This document shows positions 43,445-53,187 of a stretch of 64,000 nucleotides of DNA, one piece after another. Source of the stretch: Torymus aiolomorphi (lineage: Eukaryota; Arthropoda; Insecta; Hymenoptera; Torymidae); assembly GCA_036365515.1 (NCBI GenBank), contig CM070875.1, positions 89,232,128 through 89,296,127 of the forward strand. Direction: 5' to 3'. The position numbers and the translations under genes were made by a program. How positions within the stretch are numbered: position 1 is the first letter of the stretch; the number at the start of each line of letters is the position of its first letter. Below the pieces are notes generated by a model. The model had not been told where the DNA came from. It did no database searches and saw only the letters and a list, made by a program, of their open reading frames with translations.

Positions 43445-44242
43445 CGTAGATGTACGCGAATCGACAGGGCAGACATACTACGAGCTACGCATCCCTCACA
43501 TCAATTCTTTTGTACATTATACGCTTTGAATAAATCGTTTACCAAGAAGATAATTGTCGGCTTGGAATACGACGAGATTATCGACAAGTTAGACGATGAG
43601 TGATACAAACCTGTGGTTCGACTAGTGTCAAATGATTTTGAAGGCATTACTTTTTCATGCGACGATTGGGATGAATTTAAAACTAGTTTCGATGATATTG
43701 ATAAATATTTTCGTGGACTAGATAATGGCTTAAAGGACCAGAAAATTTACAGCAATGATTGGACCTTCAAATTCACCACAAGTCATCAGGAAAAAGCAAT
43801 TGAGATTGAAGAAGACAGAAGGCCCGGCGTTGGTCGAATCAAACGATTTTGTCATAGCTTAATAATTAAAAAAGTAACTTTTGACTGTCTTCAAGAATTT
43901 ATTGTAAAGTGTATCGACACAAATCTCAAATATTTAAGTTCTATTGCGAGTAGTGTGAGACGTGTTACCTGTGAGATTATGGAATTCTTTACAAATAAAA
44001 GTAGCCTCATGCACGAAGCACAAATACAACTTTATACACCTAATATTGTTAAAGATGTTGTAAATTTAGTTGACACTGATGTAATAACCGATATAACCAC
44101 TAACGTAGAAAACCAGTGGAAAGAGGAAAAATTAGCGTCTCTATCTAAGTCCGATGTTACCGATTTATTGTATCAGCTTGTATCGTTGCATATGCCAAGA
44201 ATTTTTGATGTATTAAATATTAAATTATCTGTGTATAAATAG
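43445..44242 (+). pseudogene. Polinton conserved protein of unknown function (Pol-2 copy)
   Basis: Open from 43613 to 44242 with an earlier part (TLNKSFTKKIIVGLEYDEII-like codons, 43520-43600) cut by a TGA at about 43601. Blocks FRGLDNGLKDQKIY, EEDRRPGVGRIKRF and FDCLQEFIVKCID match Pol-1. C-terminal half helical (VKDVVNLVDTDV, KSDVTDLLYQLVSLH). No motif I recognise. Own promoter upstream; last gene of this Polinton copy. Confidence 0.6.
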
Positions 44243-44448
44243 AAAGTTTAATTGTGCTCTTATTTTACCTTTACCTTTTCTTGGTCCTCTTGTATACGAG
44301 TTATTATATTTTCAAAGAGATTGAGTTTTAATTTACATTTATAAAATTATAATCAAATGCATAAAAATTATATTCTGTTCCATGCTTCTCAATTAAAAAT
44401 TAAAATTTAATTTTATTATTTATATTTTTAACTATATTAAGTTGTACA

Positions 44449-44515
44449 CGTTACACACGCGCGCACATACACACAGCACACACATACACACACGCACACA
44501 CACACACACGTTTGT
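44449..44515. repeat. CA-rich microsatellite
   Basis: ACACGCGCGCACATACACACAG and (CA)n with G interruptions. Confidence 0.85.
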
Positions 44516-44550
44516 GTATGCATCGTGCATATGCACAAACTTTTTGCTAA

Positions 44551-44650
44551 AGCAGCACTATGGCGAGTCCCCAAACAATGAGTCATCGGCGCCCATTGAC
44601 CTCGGCTGGCGCCGACGAGTCATTGTTTGGGGTCTCGCCATAGTGTTGCT
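44551..44650. repeat. 100-bp hairpin palindrome
   Basis: Arms AGCAGCACTATGGCGAGTCC and CCAAACAATGAGTC, CGGCGCC on the left are repeated as reverse complement on the right with about four mismatches, around an 11-base loop. Far GC-richer than its surroundings. Foldback element or structured RNA. Confidence 0.85.
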
Positions 44651-44654
44651 ATAA

Positions 44655-45000
44655 CTACTGGCATCATTACAGGGCAGGGTATCTCAGATACCACTCGACA
44701 AAATGAGGGTGGACGACATATGTTCGGTGCAGTTGGCATGTTCAGGCAGATGAGACCCACATCTACCTTCTAACGATCTGTCCCACGTTCACCAGCTTAA
44801 GAGACCAGATATTCGGAAGCCATTTTCCATCAGTCTGGAAATCATAGTAACCGACTCCAGGCCAATCCTCTCCTTCTAGAGAAGGGCAAGACTACTGGAG
44901 TAAGCGTTGCGGGTCCAGAGGAAGGTACAATGGGTCGTAGACCTAAGTACCCAGGGCTTAACTTCTCCCTCTCTTCTGCTAGTAATAATAATAATATATA
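44655..45000. other. Possible retroposon 3' end with AAT tail
   Basis: About 330 bp of moderate-GC sequence ending in (AAT)n at about 44980. The abrupt microsatellite-like tail is what LINE or SINE 3' ends show, but no coding or Pol III motif was recognised. Confidence 0.3.
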
Positions 45001-45212
45001 TCGAAATATGAAATATAACAATGAATTTTTTCGATATTTTAACTCAGACTGGCCCTCTTAATGCAGAGACAAATTTCCTTACACATAAAAATACTGAAAA
45101 ATTCAGAGATGATTTATAGTAATTTTCCAACTCATTCATACAATAAAAAGTTTGTTCAATTTTTTAAGATATCTTTATATCTATGCAGCCAACAGTTATT
45201 TAGCTAAATGTT

Positions 45213-45418
45213 AAAAAACACATTTTTATTTTGCATAATTTTCAGATTATCAGTATAAATCATCTAGAATAATAAAAATAGTCAACGTAGCAAATATGCT
45301 ACAGTCGGTACTACCTTTAGTACCGACTGTAGCATATTTGCTACGTTGACTATTTTTATTATTCTAGATGATTTATACTGATAATCTGAAAATTATGCAA
45401 AATAAAAATGTGTTTTTT
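45213..45418. mobile_element. Near-perfect 206-bp palindrome (MITE or hairpin locus)
   Basis: Arms 45213-45313 and 45318-45418 (101 bp each) are reverse complements with no mismatch that I can see; loop is CCTT (45314-45317). A tip of ACAGTCGGTACTA is at the centre, AAAAAACACATTTTTATT at the base. No coding content. Confidence 0.9.
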
Positions 45419-46190
45419 ATTAACCCTTGTTAACGCTAAAAGTTTGGCTTAAAATTAGTGCGTCTTCGATCTATTTTAATTAGTTCGAAACCGCTTGCCC
45501 GCTTTTTTTTAATCTTAAATCTCTTTTGTCTATCTCCGTTCTTTCGAAACTGGGACCGCTTTTTTGCTTTCATTTATGAAGCTATACTTGTCTATTGCAC
45601 TAATTGTATGTACAGGAAACTCCCACTTCATTTTCTTTGATATCGCTCAAATATTGCATACATACCTTGTGCTCCTGCATATCGCGCTTTCCTCACTGAA
45701 ACAGAAAAACAATCATATGATTATTATTTAATAACTTTAGAAAATTTAGAGTTTTGGCAGTCTCACATCCCCATTGGCTACCCAGAAAATGTTGAGTAAT
45801 ATTTTTACTGTCATAAGTTATTGCTAGAATGATTGTAAACAGTAGTATATTTCAATAACTGTTCCAATGCACGAACGAAGTAAAATAATTTTGGCATGTT
45901 CCATTCGTTGCACACACTCTCAAATGAGTGCGAGAAGTAAGAGATACGCGCGCACATTCCAAGCCAAAAAAGCGAGTTCAAAGCGCACCATTAATAAATA
46001 CTTAAATTTTTGCAAAACTCCAAAATCATAGTACTCATAATAATTTTAGAAATTATATTATAAAAATCCTAAAAATTAAATTAGTTTATACCGAGTAAGT
46101 ATAGTCAACTTAGGCTAGATAATGAAATGCAGTGGTTAGACACAGGAAATTATTTTGATACATCTATTTATCTTACAGAATATACAACTT
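45419..46190. other. No gene seen
   Basis: AT-rich unique-looking sequence with short ORFs only. Confidence 0.5.
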
Positions 46191-46518
46191 GTTCTGAAAA
46201 TGTATGCGTCGGTAAACATAATCGTGTAGAGCTCAAAATTCTAAGAAAAAAGTTTCTTTACCATTTTTTCACATGACTAGTACTTTTTTAGTAACTGATG
46301 TATTTACATTGTTTGTTTTTAATAGAAAATGTATACCTATGTTTATAAGATGATATCTATAGATATACAATACCTATTAAAAACAAACAATTTAAACACA
46401 TCAGTTACTAAAAAAGTACTAGTCATATGAAAAAGTGGTAAAGGAACTATTTTCTTAGAATTTTGCGCTCTACACAATTATGTTTACAGACGCATAAATT
46501 TTCAGAACAGGTTGTATA
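46191..46518. mobile_element. Foldback/MITE element, 328 bp
   Basis: Inverted arms of about 140 bp (TATACAACTTGTTCTGAAAAT...GACTAGTACTTTTTTAGTAACTGATG) with about 90% identity, around a spacer of about 40 bp. Non-coding. Confidence 0.85.
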
Positions 46519-46557
46519 AATATATACTAATAGGCTAAATATCGACGGCTGAGCGGA

Positions 46558-46645
46558 ACAAGGTCGTATCGCACCGCGCGGATGAAGAACGTCGTATCTC
46601 ACCGCGAGGACGAAGAGCGTCGTATCTCGGCGCTCTTGCGGCCAG
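46558..46645. repeat. Short GC-rich tandem repeat, period about 34 bp
   Basis: GTCGTATC.CACCGCG.GGA.GAAGA units, two and a half copies, immediately left of the Copia fragment. Confidence 0.6.
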
Positions 46646-46744
46646 TGCACGGCCAGTATATGTAAAAACAATAGATATATAAAAGCAACGAAAATTGGAA
46701 ATAAAGTAAGCTATTTTGTCGCGTTTCGTAAACAGAATGAAATA

Positions 46745-47880
46745 AATATGAGTAATGTTTTTATGCCGAAAAGATGAATACAAATTTAATAAGTTTCGGG
46801 AAATTAACAGATAACAATACGATTATTTCAAAGGGAAATAAAGCCAAAATAATAGATAAGAATAATGTATTTCTAGCTGTAGCATACACAGAAAATCGAA
46901 CTTACAAAATAAAAAGTACTTTGAAATGCAGAAAAAAGTTTGTAAATACAGCTGTCTGTGACAATAATAACATGACTTTGAAAGAGAAATGGCATAGAAT
47001 GTTAGGACATGTAAATTTCGGGTATCTAAATACACTATGTAAACAACAGTTATTAACAGGTATTCCAATAGAATTTGAATCGAAATTTATGAAATGTGAG
47101 ACTTGTATTGAAAATAAGATGCATAACCTACCATTTACTCATAATAGAACAAAAGCTAAAGATATTTTGGAAGTTATACATACTGATGTATGTGGTAGTT
47201 TTAAAACAGTGGGTTTAAAAGGAGAAAGATATTTTGTTTTTTTTATCGATAATTGCAATAAAATGTCTAAGATTAAAGATGAAGTTTTTGTTTGCTTACT
47301 TCAATTTATAAATGAATGTGAAAATTTAATGAAAAAAAGGTAAAAATATTAAGATGCGATAACGGAAAAGAGTATTTAAACAATCGGTTTTATTTTGAAT
47401 AATTGTCCAGCTTATGTACATGAATTAAATGGTACGGCTAAACGGTGTAATAGAACGATAATGGACATGGCGTGTTGATTATTAGCTAAAGCAAATGTAC
47501 ACGAAAGGTTTTGTCCTGAAATAATATGTACTGCAACGTATTTGAAAAATCATACTTTAGCCAGTACAATAGAAAGGAAATCCCCTTTTGAGATTTGCTT
47601 TAGAAGGAAACCAAATGTAGAACATTTATGTCTTTACGATAGTAAAGTTTTTGTAAGAAAATTGGAACAAAAAAAAATTTCCAAATACGATAAAAAAGCG
47701 GACATGGGAATTTTACTTGGATATAGTGATGTTGGACATTGAGCTCTTGTAAATAATAGAATAGTTGTGAGATATATTGATATTGTAGAAAGAGATGTAA
47801 AATATATTGGTATTGATTATGATAACGATGATGTTGAAAATAATGCTAATCTAGATAAGGATTTAAGCGATAATATCGTC
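46745..47880 (+). pseudogene. Second Copia fragment: protease end and integrase, degenerate
   Basis: Same family as 34905-39941 but on the plus strand and more decayed. MNTNLISFGKLTDNN and NRTYKIKSTLK of the protease-integrase linker, then WHRMLGHVNFGYLN, CETCIENKMHNLP and VIHTDVCGSF. A deletion between MSKI and KDEVF, a stop near 47343 and others near 47400-47480 follow. The C-terminal integrase part (PFEICFRRKPNVEHL, ADMGILLGYSDVGH) ends in a degenerate acidic linker. First Asp kept. No LTR found on either side. Confidence 0.85.
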
Positions 47881-47889
47881 ACTCCCGAA

Positions 47890-47992
47890 TAAAAAGGCGC
47901 TATCTGAGCGGCCGGTTTGAAAAGGCTGTATCTGAGCGGCCGGTTCGAAAAAGCGGTATCTGAGTGGCTGGTTTGAAAAGGCGGTATCAATG
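47890..47992. repeat. Tandem repeat, period about 30 bp
   Basis: Three copies of GCGGTATCTGAGCGGCCGGTTTGAAAAG-type units right after the Copia fragment. Confidence 0.75.
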
Positions 47993-48109
47993 AATAATTA
48001 GAATGTCGCTCCATTGTATAACCGAAAGTGCGCAAAAAATGCGTTTGTGCTTTAATTGTTTTATTTAAGCCTAGTAGATAAGCTATGAGGCTTTCGGCCC
48101 ACTAGACTG

Positions 48110-48240
48110 GAAGCCTCATGGCATTTTCGAGTTAAGCGTAGAATTCTACGAGTGCAGTGCACCAGAACCCTCATAGCATTTTCGAGTTAAGCGTAGAATT
48201 CTACGATTGTAGTGTGAACCCTCACAACATTTTGATCGAT
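48110..48240. repeat. Direct repeats with 14-bp palindromic core
   Basis: CCTCAT.GCATTTTCGAG and TTAAGCGTAGAATTCTACG occur twice 55 bp apart, with a third partial copy; CGTAGAATTCTACG is a perfect palindrome in each. Confidence 0.65.
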
Positions 48241-48550
48241 CCCAGTGCATCACATAGCTTCTTGAGCGAGCCCGGTATAGCTCGATAAGCTAGCGCATAC
48301 TTAGATTAATTTACATAATTTAATGTTACATCTCCTACACAGAGCATGTAGTAGACAAAACGACTACTTGAATCTTTTATACGTATCGCGTTCGGGTAAA
48401 GAATTCGTATTCGTGGAATACTTTTCAGAATATTGTTTCAATTTCGATTCCTCTTTTTTTTCTGTTTAGGAAGAGGAGTATAAGGGATTGAACGTGAGCT
48501 TTGACCCATCTCGTACGACGTCAGAAACACGAATGAAGCACTTACTCCTA

Positions 48551-49051
48551 ATCTATAGATGTCTCTTCCGCCCAATTTTCACAGAATTTTTTCAGAAATT
48601 TAACGTTATGAAGTGCATAGTTAGTTTTGTAGGCGCCCTCGTGTTTCGGGCAAACTGTTATAAGCTTGATCTTGCGTACAGTGGTGGAAAATCCATCTCC
48701 GTTACATCGTGCACATTACATCTGAAACGTTCGAGCCATTTTTTCTTGATAGAGTCCATAACGAGTACCATAGTAGCATCATGCAGACATTCTCGAAGAA
48801 CACTTCCGAAGTCGGTGTAGGGACGGTCGCCTGATTTCCAAGAAATACCGTGATAGAACTGCTTCAGCCAAGTATTTTCTCCCTTATACTGTCCGTAAGT
48901 CCTTGTCCGTAAGTAGCTTCCAAGGAAAAGGTTCCTTGAATAAAAAGACTAGAGGTTGATCCTGATCACCCAATAGAACTATTGTCAGTTCCTTCAAAAT
49001 GAAATCATTACCAGGCTGTTTGAAGTCCTGCATATCGATGATGTACTTCAT
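48551..49051 (-). pseudogene. Exonuclease-like protein of the second virus-like element
   Basis: ATG at 49049-49051 (MKYIIDMQDFKQPGNDF), two bases after the capsid-like stop. The N-terminal strand with IIDMQ and LKELTIVLLG, then FLFKEPFPW, parallels the start of the Polinton protein at 42354, and the C-terminal YALHNVKFLKKF parallels its CALN...LK ending. Several frame breaks follow (near 48900 and 48800). A DEDD/RNase-H-like nuclease is suspected, with low certainty. Its place directly after the capsid gene is the same as in Pol-2. Confidence 0.5.
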
Positions 49052-49053
49052 TT

Positions 49054-50282
49054 TTACACAATCTTCTTCACGTCACCCCTGACGGGACTATACTGAACGA
49101 TACGGTCGTGTAGAATGAGACAATGCGCGGATGTTCCAGCTGAAAAATTATCTCTCGATTCAAATTCTAAACACATATCCACGGGAGCGTTTTTCAAAGA
49201 TTTGTTTTGTTTGGAACAATCGATCACTATCAAAGGTAAGCATTTTATAAAATCTACTTTATTGAAAAGAGGTTTAGGATTTTTTTCATAAGAAGCACTC
49301 TGAAAATTTGCATACATATCATACCGTACAGCGTACTGGTTACACTCTATATTTAAATTTAAATGTCCATATGGGTAACATTGCGAATTTAAAAAGAGCT
49401 TAATATTACTCAAGTGGCAGTGATCGAACTAACTCGCATTTACCTGCCTTCGAGATTTTCTACTCTTTTGAAAAGCAAGAATAATGAAGCATGATTTTCC
49501 AACTGATTGGATGTTTTGACAGTCTATACATGTTTCGGAGAAGATGGAAGGAGGGGATATTCGTAGAATTCCCAACTGCGGTAACTCATAACCACAGGTC
49601 TGTTTTTGTCAATGTAATTGAATAGAGGAATCTTTCGCTTATCGGAGAGAAATATGTATGGCATCAACCACTCTATCTTCGTTAGCACAATTTTAAATTC
49701 TTCATAAGTATTATCTGCTAATGCTGTCTGTATGATGGCATTGATATCATTTCTCGATCTCGTGAGAATGAGGTCGTGTTTAACACTTACTAAAATGTTT
49801 CTATAATCTTCGGCAAATCCAAGAATCGTGCAAAGAGGTATAGACATATCGAAGTAACCATCATCGTTTGTAAGTTTTTGCGATTCTTCTACATCGAGCC
49901 ACCCAGCGTTCTCAATGATCAATTTTTGACTAGGATTGAGAGAAATCCAATCTTTTATGAGAGTAGTTAACTCTATATTTTTACATTTATCAATTTCAAT
50001 ATCATTGATCTCGTATCTGATTTCTTCAAACATACGACAGATGGCGTTGTTGACTAACATAGAACGTGCGAGTGGAGTACCATACGGTTTAACTAATTTA
50101 CCACATAAATGTAGTGAACTTCGTGATGGTAGAAGACCTAAATCCTGATGTTGAATGGCGATGCGAATTTCATCGCTGTTTCCAAACGATGACGTGATGT
50201 AGGGTTGATGTGCGTGAAGTTCGTAGTAAGCCATTAACTCATCAAATGTTACAGGTGACTGAATGTTTAGAATTTCTTTCAT
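49054..50282 (-). pseudogene. Major-capsid-like protein of the second virus-like element
   Basis: About 409 codons if rejoined. ATG at 50280-50282; blocks LHAHQPYITSSFGNSDEIRI, LVNNAICRMFEEIRYEIND, WISLNPSQKL, LCTILGFAEDY, FKIVLTKIEWLMPYI and, after a nonsense TAG at about 49524 and a frameshift near 49490, IKLFLNSQCYPYGHLNLN and PLIVIDCSKQN. It belongs to a common insect hypothetical family. I call it capsid by gene order (penton-like, this, exonuclease-like, as in Pol-2), size, and a beta-rich pattern ending in a hydrophobic strand, not by a capsid motif. Own TATA/initiator promoter about 120 bp upstream. Confidence 0.55.
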
Positions 50283-50397
50283 ATTTTTGTAGGCAACAGA
50301 AACAAATACAGGTTATTTTCCACTAGTATCGACTCTTAGACCGAGACTTCTCAGGAACTGAATATTTTGCCGTGTTAGCGCTCTGCTTGCTCGCTGA

Positions 50398-50435
50398 CGA
50401 CTGATGGTCTGTTGACATGTTGACTTCTTTATATA
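50398..50435 (-). promoter_or_regulatory. Core promoter of the capsid-like gene
   Basis: Minus-strand TATATAAAG (50427-50435) and ATCAGTCG with initiator A at 50402, 33 bp apart. Confidence 0.6.
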
Positions 50436-50470
50436 GCCTCTACCTACCTTGCTATTGTAAACGATCCCCA

Positions 50471-51168
50471 TCAGACTTGCTTGATGTGATGTCTGACTGT
50501 CATTACTTCTCCACGAAAATTAACTAATCGCCCGTCTCGATCGACTATGGGTATTTGTAAGTGATCTATGCTTTTAACTGTAACTGGAAGATAAATTACC
50601 TGTGAGGATACTTCAATGATTTTATATCCTGACGGTACTGCTGGAAAGAATTCGTGTATCGTGTGAACCTTAGAGCCGTTTATATATGCGCCTGAAGTAA
50701 TATTACACTCAACTCGCAACGCGTTGATCTTGAGGATAGTTACAGGCAAATCTAAATTATGTATGAAATTAACTTCTAGAACGCGTTTGGTGAAGCCAAG
50801 CATTTGACCAATAGAATCTTGAGAACGAAAATTAATAGGCTCACTGCACTTAATAACACTACGAAGTATATTATTGTTTGGCTTCAGACTGAATGAAATT
50901 TGACTGAAATATCTTTGGGTGCTAAAGTTTCACGGAGAAAATTTGCTATGTCCTCTATCTCGTAACTACCAGTTGGTAAAAATAATTCTTCTTTACTCAC
51001 GTAAAACTTGCTATTGCCTGTATCGATATTTGGTATAGAATTGAAAGTTAAAAGTTCAACTAAACCGAGAACGTAATGTTTATTTGATGGAAGTTGAATA
51101 GGTGGAAAATACTGTACCTCGAGAATTGATGAATTACCGGAGAGACTTAATGTCAATGAATTCTTCAT
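50471..51168 (-). pseudogene. Penton-like minor capsid protein of the second virus-like element
   Basis: Two pieces in different frames. 51168-50884: MKNSLTLSLSGNSSILEV, then LPSNKHYVLGLVELLTF and PTGSYEIEDIANFL. After about 80 degenerate bases, 50803-50471: LKINALRVECNITSG, IHEFFPAVPSGYKI, VIYLPVTVKSIDHL and a last strand DGRLVNFRGEVMTV. Two-domain layout, size and the closing strand correspond to the Polinton penton-like gene, and it precedes the capsid-like gene as there. A TATA box and initiator sit just upstream, inside the end of the protease gene. Confidence 0.6.
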
Positions 51169-51182
51169 GACTATTCAATGTA

Positions 51183-51218
51183 GAATGATTAAACTATCAT
51201 TGCGCTCGCCTTTATATA
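51183..51218 (-). promoter_or_regulatory. Core promoter of the penton-like gene
   Basis: Minus-strand TATATAAAG (51210-51218) and AATCATTC with A at 51186, 32 bp apart. It lies within the last codons of the protease gene. Confidence 0.55.
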
Positions 51219-51631
51219 GCCCGACCTAGCTTGTTGAGACAAGAACTTGAGGCAGAGGTGACCACAGTTGAACTTATTGTAATCTTGATATCTCGCGCGA
51301 TTATGTTTAACTTCATTCACTCACAGATAAAGCATCAAATCAATAGGTTATTGAAGATCTCCAAAACTATCAAAGAAAACTACATCGTCTCCACGTTTGC
51401 GATATGCTACTCAATACGTTCCAAGCCCATCTTTATCATCTAAATTTACAATAGCTGATTGACGATCACGCTTGCAGATAATGTATTTCGCAAAGAGATT
51501 CCGCGAAAATATGGGATTTTTAGAATTTTAGCATACTTAATTAGATCGAGATCTGTGAGAGCCCTCTGTGGTAATCTCACTTCGAGGTTCTTTTTTTTTT
51601 TCTTCAACCCGAATTCTTTTTTTGTTACCAC
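51189..51631 (-). pseudogene. Adenain-like cysteine protease of the second virus-like element
   Basis: N-terminal part open from 51631: LPQRALTDLDLIKYAKILKI, PYFRGISLRN, stopping at 51446. The rest is readable with stops: a degraded His region where the expected His-Trp is replaced by Tyr plus TGA (near 51415), VVFFDSFGDLQ, then YQDYNKFNCGHLCLKFL carrying the catalytic-Cys motif, and TAA at 51189-51191. Loss of the His shows the copy is dead. Likely capsid maturation enzyme. The ATG at 51629-51631 is only a guess at the start, since the preceding gene overlaps. Confidence 0.65.
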
Positions 51632-51895
51632 CTATACGAAGACCTGCACCTGTTATATGCGTTTTCAGAAAGAGACCCTTTCCCAAAGCTATTTCTTCCA
51701 TTTTAATGTTATCTCTCTGATCCTCTTCTAATTGCTTTTTAGTTGTACTTATATCATTGACTGTTTTTGTTATGCTAGCAGCCCTACCAGCCACAGTACC
51801 AACAGCACTCAGACCAGCGAATATTGGTACAAGAAATGGTAGGAAACCACCTGCTTTTGAGGGTATCGGTAAAACGCGTCGAATGATAATTTTAT
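51537..51895 (-). CDS. Small hydrophobic/basic virion-like protein
   Basis: Reads VLPIPSKAGGFLPFLVPIFAGL (hydrophobic), then AVGTVAGRAASITKTVND, a coiled-coil-like KKQLEEDQRDNIKMEEI and Gly/Lys-rich end. The GGFLPFL segment echoes the hydrophobic end of the Polinton small protein at 26226-26569 (GSFLPALLAPLIG), and both lie next to PLA2-like genes. Minor membrane-active virion protein is a plausible but unproven role. Its N-terminal limit is unclear because frames change near 51895. Confidence 0.45.
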
Positions 51896-51994
51896 ATTTC
51901 CACTTGCTTCCTTGACATTAGAACGAGCACCTTTCAAAGCAGAGAGAATAACCTTACGAGCAGTTACTTTTAACCATTGATTTTGAAGGAGCTT

Positions 51995-52344
51995 TTATAT
52001 CTTGTTTAACCTCGTTGACTGCTTTCTCTTCACAGCCATTCCGAGTTTTGATTTTGCTTTCATAATATTTGTGATTGCGTAAGTAGCTGCTTTCTCACCA
52101 ATACTCGAATCTTTAGCCTTAACTCTTTGCCACGCCTTATCTGCTAAAACTCTATCCTTATTGTTTCTAGCCTCGATGTTTTCTCGATTCTGAGAATAAG
52201 ATATGTCGTGTTCTTTGCAAGCGGCGTCAAGTAGATTAAACCTTTACCCTACCAGTACTGATATCCTGGTAAATGAATATCAATTGGAAGGCAGTTGCGA
52301 ATTTTATGGATTAAACCACGACCTCGATGTCTGTATATGATCAT
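51995..52344 (-). pseudogene. Phospholipase A2-like protein of the second virus-like element
   Basis: Start ATG 52342-52344 (MIIYRHRGRGLIHKI), then LPIDIHLPGYQYW and a stop; the Ca2+-loop segment that should follow is deleted. In another frame the catalytic helix is intact: LDAACKEHDISYSQNREN with His-Asp and Tyr, followed by DRVLADKAWQRVKAKD and a basic tail (MKAKSKLGMAVKRKQ). The order basic N-terminus, PLA2 core, ADKVLA-like helix and Lys/Arg tail is the same as in the Polinton copies, yet the sequence is very different. The gene is on the opposite strand from the ATPase, starting 98 bp away. Confidence 0.7.
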
Positions 52345-52381
52345 CACACAATGTAGGTCTAACGAAGACTGAATCCACGAG

Positions 52382-52417
52382 TATAAAAGCGATGTATTTA
52401 TAGTCGAACGATCAGTT
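52382..52417 (+). promoter_or_regulatory. Core promoter of the packaging ATPase
   Basis: TATAAAAG (52382-52389) and GATCAGTTG with initiator A at 52414, 32 bp apart and 29 bp before the ATPase ATG. It sits in the divergent gap to the PLA2-like gene. Confidence 0.65.
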
Positions 52418-52442
52418 GCGATTGAGACCTTGTAGTGTACAC

Positions 52443-53171
52443 ATGAATTTCAAGGAACAGCCTGTTCAGCTTCCGGTATTGAATTTCGACAATATCGTGG
52501 AGCAAGAAAAAAAGACGAAGCGACACTTGGAGACTTACTTCCAAGCAGCATTAGAACTGTATTTTGTGGACCGTTAAATTGTGGAAAAACCAATAATTTG
52601 CTTGCACTCATTACACATCTCAATGGTGTTAGATTTGAGAACTTTTATACATATTCAAAGTCTTTGAATCAACCAAAATATAAATTTCTTCAGAAACTTA
52701 TAGAACCGTTAGAGAGCGTGCAGTATTTCTCCTGTAGCGAACACGATGAAGTTATAGCTCCAGAAAATGCTATTCCGAACTCCATCATTATATTCGACGA
52801 CATAGCTTGTGAAAAACAAAAATGTTAAAGCATTTTTCTGCATGGGTAGACATAAAAATGTAGATTGTTTTTATCTTTGTCAATCATACGCTCACATTCC
52901 AAAGCATTTCGTCAGGGATAATGTAAATCTTTTGGTAATTTTTCGGCAAGATGACGTAAATTTAAAACACTTGTATGAAGATCATGTTAATCCTGGTATG
53001 ACTTATACACAGTTTAAAGATTTGTGTGTTAAATGTTGGAGAGATGATAAATATGGATTTCTAATGATTGACAAGGATAGTTTAATTAATGGAGGAAGAT
53101 ATCGTAAGGGCTTTGACTGTTTTTCTATAAATATGGGAAGCACTTATCTTTCATTCACAGTCTACAACTGA
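52443..53171 (+). pseudogene. Packaging ATPase (A32-like) of the second virus-like element
   Basis: ATG 52443 (MNFKEQPVQLPVL); a frameshift in an A run at about 52505-52515 leads into IRTVFCGPLNCGKTNNLL with Walker A. Then FENFYTYSKSLNQPKY, Walker B NSIIIFDDIAC, a second frameshift near 52820, GRHKNVDCFYLCQSYAHIPK, LLVIFRQDDVNLKHLY and a C-terminal GRYRKGFDCF, ending at TGA 53169-53171. Would translocate DNA into capsids. Two single-base-type shifts are the only lesions seen. Confidence 0.8.
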
Positions 53172-53187
53172 ACGTTGAAGCGTCAAC

